Shown: positions 11,404 through 20,520 of the stretch, in pieces
How positions within the stretch are numbered: the first letter of the stretch is position 1
How the letters are laid out: every line of letters begins with the position of its first letter
Origin: Kuschelorhynchus macadamiae
Lineage: Eukaryota; Arthropoda; Insecta; Coleoptera; Curculionidae
Reading direction: 5' to 3'
DNA length: 64,000 nucleotides
Assembly: GCA_030620095.1 (NCBI GenBank)
Contig: JAUTXW010001311.1
Span: forward strand, 2,104,001-2,168,000
The notes under the pieces: model-generated
Databases searched by the model: none
What the model saw: the letters and a program-made list of their open reading frames with translations, nothing else
Told to the model about the DNA's origin: nothing
Made by a program: the position numbers and the translations under genes

Positions 11404-12593
11404 CTAAGCCATTTTTGAGGTTGACGACTGTGATTCTAATCGTTCGATTAGACTACTACTTGAAGATCCCAGTGTGATAACTAAATCATCAATAACCGTT
11501 TCAATTTTGCCATCTACTTCCCAGTATTTATTTTCAATAGAACGAACATGTTTAACATACGATTTCCAATTTTCAGCCGATATTGAGTCAATCCTTTCTA
11601 ATGTTACGTAAAAGACCGTCAATTTTATACTTTTTTTCTCTAGGCTTGTTGGCTGATATTACTTCATATAACTGATATTTTCTCCATGTTGGATCACATA
11701 CAATATTGTACGATTTAAGCCACGATATCATATGAGCTTTTGTAGAGTATTTAGTTGGCACTTTATCTTCTACGTGAGAATGATAGGACGCATTATCCAT
11801 TACAATGACTGGTTTGGGAGGAATGTTAGGTAGAAGCTTCTCGAGCAACCACTTTTCAAATTATCTCTATTCATCTGTCCATGAGAGTCTCCAGTTGTCA
11901 GTCCCGAGCGAAAAACTAAAGCAGCACCTGAAACGAATCCGGCTTCTGAACCAGCATGAACTATAATAAAGCGACTACAAGAGCGGATTCCCTGAACAAC
12001 ACCTGTAACACTTTCACTTTGCCAGCATTTATTCACTGTCATATCATTATCTATCCAGGTTTCGTCTAGATACACAATATTGCGTCCTTCTTGCCTATAT
12101 TACCTTACAGTTGATAGATATTTCACCCGCCAGTGAAAAATATTTGGTCTCTCAATGAGCAATTTTCGTTTATTTTGGCACTTGCGCCAAACAAAACCAT
12201 TTGATCGTAAAAGCCGATTTAAGGTTTTATACCCGTACGGAAAATCTATTTTGTTCGTTACAGCACGAAGTAGAGATTTGCAGGTCGGAGTCTTCTTCAA
12301 GTTTATATAAAAATCCCCTTTTGTTCGTCGAATTGCTTGAAAATCACCATCGTCAATTTTATCTTTGTATGATAATCGGGGTCTTTTTTTTACCTGGAGA
12401 TGTTAAAGGTGAAGAAGAACATGAGCGATCATTATATTCTCTTTGAATTTTTCTTACACTACTTTCCGAAACACCAGTGTAAAATGCAACGCGTTCTGTT
12501 CGATTTTGAATTGAAATTATGACAGGCCTCTATAAGGCTCGCAGTAACTTCACGTGCACCGCTTCGAATTGTTTTTCCTCTTTTGCTCACCAT
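11404..12593 (-). pseudogene. IS630/Tc1-related DDE transposase, internally deleted
   Basis: From the ATG at 12593 the product begins MVSKRGKTIR. After a frameshift it gives RVAFYTGVSESSVRKIQREY, a helix-turn-helix-like region, then SPGKK. The region 12300-12100 carries GYKTLNRLLRSNGFVWRKCQ and RPNIFHWRVKYL. Then comes the first catalytic aspartate in VYLDETWID (12060), the block SRFIIVHAG (11965), and the second aspartate in VIVMDNASYH (11805). After YKIDGLL the sequence jumps near 11610 straight to LERIDSISAENWKSYVKHV. The segment that carries the third catalytic acidic residue (about 50 residues, usually with HPDLNPIE) is missing. The frame is also broken near 12100 and 11860. The enzyme is dead. 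Confidence 0.8.
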
Positions 12594-12887
12594 CGTTACT
12601 TCGAAATAATAATTCAAATTCAACGCAACCCATTTATATAGAAATTAAAACAAATGCTTGAAATGTATAGGCGCCACTGGAAATAGCTAGAACCTTCTAG
12701 AGACAAGTGCATAGAGACTCTAGGCACATCCCAATTACAAATGGACCAGTGCAAAGCGGCAAACTATTACAACAAATAAAACAACATAAAATTTATTTGC
12801 GTACACAAATTTTACTTTTCCGCCTGCTTAAGACTATGAACGTTTATTTTAAGGACCGCCCGGTTTTCTTTCGTGTCCTGCACTTTA

Positions 12888-13867
12888 ATGAAGGTAGTTT
12901 TTCTTGATAGCCCAAAAGTTTTGTTTTTGGACATGCGTTGTTTTTCAAACAAGCACTTCAATTGCCCTTGACCGATTATTATTAATTTAATAATATTTTC
13001 ACATAGATGGGCACATAACTAAATCATTTGTTACGCTGGCGGTTACGAATAGATTAAAAAACTGTTCGAAACTCAAAAGTTACAAATTTTTTAACATACT
13101 ATTGACGAACTACGTATGCTTTCATTTGATATCAACCAATTTAAATTAAAACAAGCTTCACAAAATAAACAGCTCAACCTGAATACCTAATGCGTGCTGT
13201 CGTATGAATAGGAAATAATTCTTCTAATCTGACTGGATGTTGTTTGGCTTTTGCTCCAATATGTAATCATGTTCGATGAATAGGGTTTAATTTATTCGGC
13301 CGGATTTTCTACATTCAAACGTTCCTCTAATAAAAAGAACTTGTTTATCTTTTATATGAAATGTTTACTCAGGCATGATGGTAGAGCTGTAACAGACACC
13401 TGAGAATTTTCAGTGCATAATAGTAGAGATTCAGACAATTGACGTGCCGAGAAAATACACTATCCTAATAAAGTTACTTTTTAAAATAGTAATAAAAATT
13501 ATCAGGAGACAGTATACTTGCCAGTTAGTTGTAATTTTCTAGCTATTTAACTGTGAAAATATAGTGGCGTAAAGAAGAATATTCCAAACCTCCAAATTTA
13601 TGTTTTAGCACCATAGCCTGGTTTTGCTAAGAAGCTGATTTATCGCAAATTTATATACTTGTCTAAAAACGATTTAATATCAGCCACTTGAATCAATTCA
13701 AAAAAGGAATAGGGGTAGGGTGGGGCAAAAAATTCTTTTAGATGATGACGGAATATGTTTTATTCATTATTTATTGTTGTCTTACTTTTGCAACAACTGT
13801 GCAAAATCTAAAAGCTCTAAAGTCATTCTTTCAGTTTGAAACATTTTTGATAACTTTTTATTTTCCT
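12888..13867. other. No recognised feature
   Basis: AT-rich sequence with short chance frames only. Confidence 0.5.
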
Positions 13868-14150
13868 CGTAATGGAGAGTATAGTAATCGTGAAAAAGTG
13901 ACCCTATATGATTTTTTCAGATTTTCACATTTCAGGGTCTCTAGATGGCGAAAAAAACATGATTTCTCAATTCCGTCGCTCTGTCTATTCCCGGTATAGC
14001 TAGAAGAAAATTAAGGATCACATGGGATGAGATGGTAAGATTTTGGTAAAATTCCAATACGCCGGAACAAATGGGCGACCTAAAAAATTATTACTAAAAA
14101 CTACTAATCTAATTTACCCAAAAATTTGCACAAACATTAACTATGATATA
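13868..14150 (+). repeat. AAGATGGCG-family repeat units (array part 2, left piece)
   Basis: It matches 6755-7000: CGTAATGGAGAGTATAGTAATCGTG, TTTCAGATTTTCACATTTCAGGGTC and CTCAATTCCGTCG are all shared. The last unit breaks off at TTTGCACAAACATTAACTATG (about 14150), where the non-LTR tail begins. The array resumes near 17369 with ATGGGGATGAATTGG. Confidence 0.7.
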
Positions 14151-14679
14151 ATAATAATAAGACGTTTATTAGTTACCAATAAATACAGTCAACGAATTAA
14201 CTTAAAATAATAATGATAATTATAATAATAATCATGGTAACTAACGGGCCTTGTTTTCAGATTTAAGGCCATGTTCATTCCCCGGATTGTGTTGAGGCCA
14301 AAAATATTTAAGAAATGAAAAAAAATTATTAAGCAGCTAGCAGTTAATTTTTTTTAAATTAAAAAAACATAAAAGCAAAAGCATAAACGCAAAAAATCAC
14401 ATACTTAAAGGAAAAAGGGAGATGGATAAGGATAGGGAAAAGGAAAACTTTTTCTGAGACAGTAAACTTATTTATTTTATATTTGTTTATTAAAATATGT
14501 GCAATAAAATAAGAAAAAGACTATTTCAAAAAATTCATTGTTGTGTAGCGATATAGTTAATAGATTTTTTCGTCTGATATTAAGATTGTGCACATCAGTG
14601 GTCTTAAACTTAAGGATTTTATATTATCCTATATTTATTTTATAACAGAACATGAGCATGTAAGACTCTTCTATTGTGC

Positions 14680-16300
14680 ATATTTAACCAATTAGCTTCT
14701 TTTAACTTATGAGAAATGTGTTCTAGTCTTCTTATACCCAAAACAAGCCTTAGACATGAATTTTGGAGTTTTTGTATTCTATTAGCATCGGCATTATCAA
14801 GACAAGGTCCATAGATGGTGTCACAGAAGTTTAATGGTGATAAACGTTATAGCTCAAAAAGTGCCTTTGCGAAAATATTGTTTTTAAGGCGGAATATCAA
14901 CGTTTTAGTTTAAGAATAACGTGTTCTTTAAATCTAAGTTTATGATCCATTGAGAGTCCCAGTCTTTTGGCAGAGTTTTTAAAATCTATTGGATCGTTAT
15001 TTAGGTGTAGATAGTTATCTAAAATATTCATTCGATTGTTATCCCTACAAAAAAGAATAGCTAGTGATTTGGTTCGAGTTAATCTTTAAGAGGGGCTTTT
15101 CAGTTTCACTATATAAAGTGTCCAAATGAGCGTTAATGCACCTATTGGCCTCGGCTATGTCAATACTTTTAAATGAATAATATATCTGGGTATCATCTGC
15201 GTAGCAATTATGGCTACAATAACGAAATTTATTTATTAATTGCACCCCAAAGGCAACATTAAGGCCTTTCGACATCTTACCATCAAGTACTACTTTTGTT
15301 TTCTGTTTGACAAAAAAGAAGATACCAGTGCCACCACAAAAGCGCTAAAACCCAGACCCTGACACAAAGCCAATAATATTTCGTGGTTGACCATGTCAAA
15401 AGCTTGAGTAAACCCCAAAAGGAAACAAAACAATAGCTAGGTTATCATCAAGGGCTTGAGTTACTGAGAGTTACTGAGATACCTGAGATAATGCGGTTGC
15501 ACAACCATAACCTTTACGGAAGCCAGACTGATATTCAAGGATCAAATTACTAATATTTAAATACTCAATTATTTGCTGTTCCATAATTTTTTCTAATAGT
15601 TTAGAGAGAACTGCAATACTCAATATTGAACCGATTTGTTTAAATTCAGTAGGATTTTTAACTTTAGGCAACGGAATAACATTGGCTTCCTTCCATTGAT
15701 ATGGAAAATGATTTTTTTCTAAACAAAAATTTATAATGTGAGTTAATGGATTAATTATGGCAGGACAAGAAATTAAAATAAGTGTGATATTTAAATTATC
15801 AGCTCCAAATGCTTTACTCTTTACGGTTTTTAGAATGGAAATTATTGTATCTTGCGTTATCAGCCTAAATTTAAATTCATTTTGTGTAATTTTATGTTCC
15901 CTAATATTCGTAATAAATTCTTCATCAGGTTTTTTTTATTTTTATTTATATTAGTAAAATAAGTATTAAGTTTATCTACATTTTGCAAGGAATTGGGAAG
16001 TTTTTATATTTTGTTTTTTAGAAATATTAATTTTTTGTAATTATTGCCCTGCTTTTTTATTACTGCACATTCCAAAGCAATATGTTAAATAAACCTTTTT
16101 TTCCGATCTGATTGCGCTAATAGTAAGATTTCTATACTGTTTGTATGTGTTCCAGTCCTCCCAGTTTATGGTGTTTCTAAACTTATTTAAGGCCCTATTA
16201 CGAAGCCCTTGCATTTATCTAATATTAGGGGTAATCCATGGACTGTATGGCTTATTTTTACCACTGATATTTTTTAAGGTATTAGTTCGATATTAGATTG
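14680..16300 (-). pseudogene. Non-LTR reverse transcriptase, frame broken
   Basis: Reading on the minus strand, KPYSPWITPNIR and RNLTISAIRSEKK (about 16250-16090) are the linker after the endonuclease. KAFGADNLN (about 15810) and NHFPYQWKEANVIPLPKVKN (about 15710) begin the RT. QIIEYLNISNLILEYQSGFRKGYGCATALS follows at 15600-15490. The catalytic box is CYADDTQIYYSF near 15210-15175, followed by a thumb-like region to about 14700. Stops and shifts occur around 15470, 15290 and 15045. The domain that should hold the first catalytic aspartate (DYSKAFDTI type, 15470-15300) is only partly readable. Confidence 0.75.
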
Positions 16301-16459
16301 AAATCGCTCATTGTTAACACTTTGTAAATTTCTGTATGTAAAGTTATAAGTATTAGATTTAGGTTCTCCAAAATTTATGTCGCAATAATGAGCATATGGT
16401 CCGATATCTCAACATGCCTTATTCCTCAAACCTCGATTGAATCTATATTTAAAAAAAAG

Positions 16460-16472
16460 TAAATCAATTAAG
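16460..16472. repeat. Target-site duplication, left copy (13 bp)
   Basis: TAAATCAATTAAG at 16460-16472 is repeated exactly at 17178-17190, on both sides of the 705-bp insertion. Confidence 0.75.
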
Positions 16473-16614
16473 ATACTAAAAATCGATAAAAATGCGCTCT
16501 CACACATCTTTATCAAAAGTTCTTGGCCAGAAAAGATATATGTATAATAGGAGAAATATATAATTTCTGCAGGTGCAAAACAGCCTACAAGAAGAATTGT
16601 TTTCGATTATGTCA

Positions 16615-16679
16615 CAGGGTACCCTCCTGCGATCATGATTTCTGGGCCTCTACCCTCATCAGGCAGGCTTGTACCCAGG
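16615..16679 (-). ncRNA. Type-I hammerhead-ribozyme-like motif (copy in first B)
   Basis: This is the same motif on the opposite strand. CTGATGA is the reverse complement of 16656-16662, and the predicted cut lies beside 16631. All helices, the AUC triplet and the extra A are identical to the copy at 17033-17096. Two copies in opposite orientation inside one insertion mean that RNA from either strand would contain one sense motif. Confidence 0.6.
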
Positions 16680-17032
16680 GAGATCTGAAATAACAGATTG
16701 CTCGATATGACAAAATCGAAAACGAAACGTCTATCATACTGAAACAGTACTACAAGTTAAATGTAACATTTAGCACCACCTATTGGGGCTCCGGTGATTT
16801 CCGGCTGCAAACCCATAGGTAATTTAAAAAGTATGCACTAGCACCATCATGCGGAGAGTAGATACTAAAAATCGATAAAAATGCGCTCTCACACATCTTT
16901 ATCAAAAGTTCTTGGCCAGAAATATATATGTATAATAGCAGAAATATATAATTTCTGCAGGTGCAAAACGGCCTACAAGAACAATTCTTCTTCGATTTTG
17001 TCATATCGAGCAATCTGTTATTTCAGATCTCC

Positions 17033-17096
17033 CTGGGTACAAGCCTGCCTGATGAGGGTAGAGGCCCAGAAATCATGATCGCAGGAGGGTACCCTG
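17033..17096 (+). ncRNA. Type-I hammerhead-ribozyme-like motif (copy in inverted B)
   Basis: Core CTGATGA is at 17049-17055. Stem II would be GGG (17056-17058) with CCC (17065-17067), followed by one extra A and then GAAA at 17069-17072. Stem III is ATC/GAT (17072-17074 with 17077-17079) and a 2-nt loop. The cleavage triplet is AUC, so the cut would follow C17080. Stem I is CCTGC (17044-17048) with GCAGG (17081-17085). Then comes an internal loop CAAG/AGGG and a second helix GGGTA (17035-17039) with TACCC (17090-17094). Very short stem III is known for animal type-I hammerheads. The departure from consensus is the A before GAAA; alternatively a G-A pair closes stem II. Confidence 0.6.
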
Positions 17097-17177
17097 TGAC
17101 ATAATCGAAAACAGTAAAAAAGACTTCTTGTAGGCCGTTTTGCACCTGCAGAAATTATATATTTCTGCTATTATACA

Positions 17178-17190
17178 TAAATCAATTAAG
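17178..17190. repeat. Target-site duplication, right copy (13 bp)
   Basis: An exact second copy of TAAATCAATTAAG. Removing one copy and the interior restores a continuous endonuclease reading in the host retrotransposon. Confidence 0.75.
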
Positions 17191-17330
17191 GATATATTTT
17201 TATTTGATATTCTAGTAGGTTCAGTTATATGCTGTTGCAAAGCATAAACCTCAGTAATTTCACATAAATGTGTGTGTTGTTTATTTTTATTTCAATCAAA
17301 ATATGTTCTAGAAAAGGGCAGGTTTCTCTG
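17179..17330 (-). pseudogene. Endonuclease fragment of the same non-LTR element, right of the insertion
   Basis: The minus-strand frame reads EITEVYALQQHITEPTRISN and then NISLID, the typical late part of an APE-type endonuclease. It continues on the other side of the insertion (16460 downwards) as LLFFKYRFNRGLRNKA and a YAHYCD segment near 16395. The reading carries across the 705-bp insertion, which shows that the insertion is younger than the retrotransposon. Confidence 0.65.
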
Positions 17331-17368
17331 AGCATAACACGAAACTCAATACTTGCTTTTATGTACAC

Positions 17369-17497
17369 AGCGACATGGGGATGAATTGGTAAAATGTTGG
17401 TTCCTATTCAAGATGGTGAAACAAAATGATAGCCTAAAAAATATTAGTGGAAATAAACTACTAGATCGATTGTTTTCAAATTTTGCAAAAAATCAAG
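17369..17497 (+). repeat. AAGATGGCG-family repeat between two retroelements
   Basis: The array resumes with ATGGGGATGAATTGGTAAAATG, then CAAGATGGTGAAACAAAATG. It breaks off at AAAAAATCAAG (17497), where the LTR element begins. The continuation is at 22371. Confidence 0.7.
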
Positions 17498-17694
17498 TGT
17501 ATTCTCAAATAATACACATAAGACTAATTAACTAGCACTTTATTCAACAAAGCCGGACAAAACTTAAAACTAAGAACATCAGTTGAGTAGCCCGTTGACA
17601 GCTTACTATCGACTCAAGAACTTATTGTCGGATGACATTTTGAACTAATCTTACGGTGTGCCTACACTAACTGCGTTAGGTTGTATTCACAACA
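17498..17694 (-). repeat. 3' LTR of the gypsy-type element
   Basis: Minus-strand ends are TG...CA: TGTTGTGAATACAAC at 17694 and GAGAATACA at 17498. It differs from the 5' LTR at about four positions (C/G, T/A, G/A, C/A by eye). Confidence 0.95.
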
Positions 17695-17706
17695 TTTCCC
17701 CCCTTC
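17695..17706 (-). other. Polypurine tract
   Basis: GAAGGGGGGAAA on the minus strand lies directly before the 3' LTR. This is the expected site for plus-strand DNA priming. Confidence 0.8.
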
Positions 17707-17710
17707 TATA

Positions 17711-19785
17711 TTAGAGATCTAATCTAGACCTAGGTTTAATAACTCTTCCAAATCTTGAGATTTGGGGAGTAGCATTAACAACCCTTGGAGTACTAACTTT
17801 AGTCACACTAGATTCTAATGAAACATTTTCCAGTACTGGTGACCCAGAAGTAGAAGGGACTTCAATATTTCGTGATTCTGGTGACCCAGTAACTGGAGAT
17901 TGCGCACTTATTATGTCCTTAGTTGCACTTTGAAACACATTATCATTACTTATATTTGTAGCAACTTGTACATCATTTTGTAAATAAACTGAATCACTTA
18001 AGTCCTTTCTTAAGAAATCTGCATGTACAAATTTAATTACAGAATCTACTTGGACTAAATAAGTACAATAACTTAAAATTTTACCAACTTTACCTTTCTG
18101 CCACTGTTTGTTTTGATTATTTTTTACATAGACTAATTCATTTAACTTAAATAATTTCCGGGACTTTAAAACTTTATTAGAACTACCTCTAACATACTTA
18201 CTACATCCAGATGGTTTAAGCAAATCAAATCTGGTTCTAGGTCTTAATTTTAAAACACATTCAGAAGGAGTAACACCTGTCATTGTTGAGGGAGTATTTC
18301 TGTATGAAAATAGAAAACTTGATAATTTAAGCAACATTGTTTGTTCTGTTACATTTTCTTTATCAACAGTAAATAAAGCTTTTTTTAAATCTTTTTTTAC
18401 TATTTGTACTGCCCTTTCAGCAAAACCATTGCTAGGCGGATGCCCAGGAGGAGATTTAATTGGCGTTATGCCATTTGCTTGGCAAAAATGAACAAACTCA
18501 GTTGAATTAAATGGTGGTCCCCCATCAGAGACTAATTCTACTGGAAGCCCAAAATTTGAAAATACTTCTTTTAATTTTGCTATTGTTTCTGAGGCCGCTG
18601 TACTATTATTCATAAGCTTAACATCTAACCACTTTGATTTTTGATCATAGACAAGCAAAAATGTAAAATTAAAAAGTTTTACAAAGTCTATGAATATTCT
18701 AAAAAAATTATGAGGTGCTTCTGGCCAAGAAACATGATCATTACTTCTGGTAAAATTTTGATTTTCTTGACAGATGTTACAAGAAGCTATAAACTTTTCT
18801 ATATCATTATTGATATAAGGCCACCAACAGTATGATCTAATTAGCATTTTAGTGCAAACAATACCAGAGTGTTGCTCATGAAAAATGTTTAAAACCTTTA
18901 ACCTTAGTGATTCCGGTATAACTACCCTATTTCCTAATAATATACATACTAAAAGCTCATTTTTACGCTTAAAGAAAGATTTTAAATTTTCATCCTCAAC
19001 ACTACTTGGCCATCCAGACTGAATAAAATCTTTTACTTTAATAAACAACAAGTCTCTATAGGAGGCTTTTCTAATATCATCTGAATTTAAGTGAATTTCA
19101 TTAATCAAGTTAAAAGAAAAAAGATACTCATCTATTTTCGTTTGTTGGTCTAATGGCAAACGAGATAATCCATCAGCATTTGAAATGGATTTGCCTTTTT
19201 TATAAATGATGTCATAATTATAACCTGACAGAGTAATTGCCCATCGAGTTATTCTTGAGGCAGCAGTTGTTGGTATATTTTTATTTTTTGCAAAGATGAA
19301 TTGAAGTGGTTGATGGTCAGTAATTAAAACGAACTTACGCCCATAAATATATTTGTGAAACTTTTTTACTCCAAAAATTATAGCTAATGCTTCCCTCTCT
19401 AAGTTACTGTATTTTTGCTCTGTTGTAGTAAGAGTGCTAGATGCAAATAAAACTGGTTTTTCTATACCGTCAACCACATGACTAAGGACTGCCCCAACAC
19501 CATAGCTACTTGAGTCACACGTTACAAATATGGGTTTACTTGGGTCATAATGCGTTAAAACATTATCCGATGTTAATAAATCTTTACTCAACTGAAAAAT
19601 ATTCTCACATTCTTCCGTCCAATCATTTAAAAAATCTAAATTCGTTTTGCATAAATCATACAAAGGTTTTAATTTGGAAGATAGCATAGGAATAAACTTA
19701 ATGTAATAATTTAAAAGCCCTAAATAAGATTTTAATTCTGTAAGATTTTTTGGCGAAGGCGCTGATTTTATAGCTTTAATCTTTT
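17711..19785 (-). CDS. pol: pol, RNase H and integrase part (open frame)
   Basis: The longest intact frame in the window. It has 658 codons from a methionine at 19687, and it is open up to the frameshift near 19785. The first 50 residues are the end of RT. RNase H follows, with CDSSSYGVGAVLS, REALAIIFGVKKF and ITDHQPLQ holding its acidic residues. A linker region contains GLSRLPL. The integrase zinc domain has HEQHSG and CNICQ. The catalytic core has IFIDFVK for the first aspartate, VSDGGPPF for the second and GFAERAVQ for the glutamate. A short chromodomain-free C-terminal region reads YVKNNQNKQWQKGKVGKI. The stop at 17711 lies a few bases before the polypurine tract. The codons shown are consistent with a once functional protein. 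Confidence 0.9.
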
Positions 19786-20520
19786 CTTTTGTAGGATGAA
19801 CACCAAAAGAATCAATAATATGGCCAGAAATTCTACACTAGTTTTAAAAAAATTACATTTTTTGTGATTAACTTTAACATTGTACTGTTCAAGTCTTTTT
19901 AAAACATTTACAACATTCTTATTACATTCTTCTAATGTTGACCCATAACAAATAATATCATCTAAATAACATTTGGTTTTTAACAAACCAGCTGAAATAC
20001 TATCCATTATGGTCTGAAACTTACCTGGTGCAGCGTTGATACCAAATGTCAACCTATTAAAACGAAACAGACCAAGGTGGGTATTAATGACTAGCAACTC
20101 TTGAGAATTACTACTAAGCTCAAGCTGGTAAGCTCCTTTAAGATCTATGACTGAAAAATAATTATTTCCCGCCATACCAGCATAGATATCCTCAGGACGA
20201 GGCAAAACACAGTGATCAGCATCTATTGCTGGATTTAATGTTTTTTTTAAAATCCACACAAATTCTAATTTCTAACTATTTTTCTTTGGTACTACCACTA
20301 TTGGACTTGCCCAATTACTAAAAGAAACTTTTGTTAAGATGCCTGAATCACACATTTTTTTTATTTCATTCTCTACTTTTGTTTTTAAAGAAAATGGCAT
20401 ATCATATGCTCGATGAAAAACTGGTTTTGCACCCTTCTTAAGGTTTAGCTCTACTTTAAAATGTTTTATACTAGATTGTGCATTCTCATCAAAAACATTT
20501 TTAAACTTAGTTTTAGTTTT
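19768..20520 (-). pseudogene. pol: pol, reverse transcriptase part, frameshifted
   Basis: The RT domain is readable in pieces. From 20520 to 20280 come VELNLKKGAKPVFHRAYDM and NWASPIVVVPKKN. From 20259 the frame contains FSVIDLKGAYQLEL (first catalytic aspartate), FRFNRLTFGINAAPGKFQ, and the catalytic box CYLDDI, then VNHKKCNFF. Frame changes occur in an A-run at about 20517 (between gag and pol), in an A-run at about 20255, and at about 19838. All look like one-base slips in homopolymers or their neighbourhood. I therefore take them as mutations and not programmed shifting, although the first lies where a programmed shift could be expected. Confidence 0.85.

Larger units (their letters stand above)
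10142..12887 (-). mobile_element. DNA transposon with damaged DDE transposase and about 30-bp TIRs
   Basis: The left end at 10142-10177 contains GGGACACGAAAGAAAACCGG. The reverse complement of 12851-12887 has GGACACGAAAGAAAACCGGG, so the TIR core is almost identical. The transposase gene (12593 to 11404) is on the minus strand close to the right TIR. A third, inverted copy of the TIR core lies at about 10325-10352, so 10142-10352 could be a separate short foldback or a rearranged end. A 700-bp foldback is nested at 10547-11245. No clear target duplication was found. Confidence 0.65.
16473..17177. mobile_element. 705-bp composite insertion with inverted hammerhead-bearing segments (retrozyme-like candidate)
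   Basis: The internal order on the plus strand is A (16473-16600), B (16601-16723), C (16724-16860), A again (16861-16990), B inverted (16991-17112), then part of A inverted (17113-17177). The two A copies start ATACTAAAAATCGATAAAAA and match closely over about 125 bp. The two B copies are reverse complements of each other with no difference I can find over about 119 bp. B ends are themselves short inverted repeats (CGATTATGTCA and TGACAAAATCG). No protein is encoded. The 13-bp duplication and the dimer-like order suggest retroposition of a small RNA, with template switching or twin priming making the inversion. B carries the ribozyme-like motif. Confidence 0.65.
14150..17368 (-). mobile_element. 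5'-truncated non-LTR retrotransposon inserted in the repeat array
   Basis: The minus-strand element runs from about 17368 (5' side) to 14150 (3' side). Its 3' end is an (ATT/AAT)n-type tail at 14150-14165. It carries the C-terminal part of an endonuclease, a linker and a reverse transcriptase. Both flanks are AAGATGGCG repeat. The endonuclease part is split by the 705-bp insertion 16473-17177. Without that insertion the retained length is about 2.5 kb, so the N-terminal endonuclease and any ORF1 are missing. The protein type is of the jockey/CR1/L2 group; I do not assign a clade. Confidence 0.75.
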
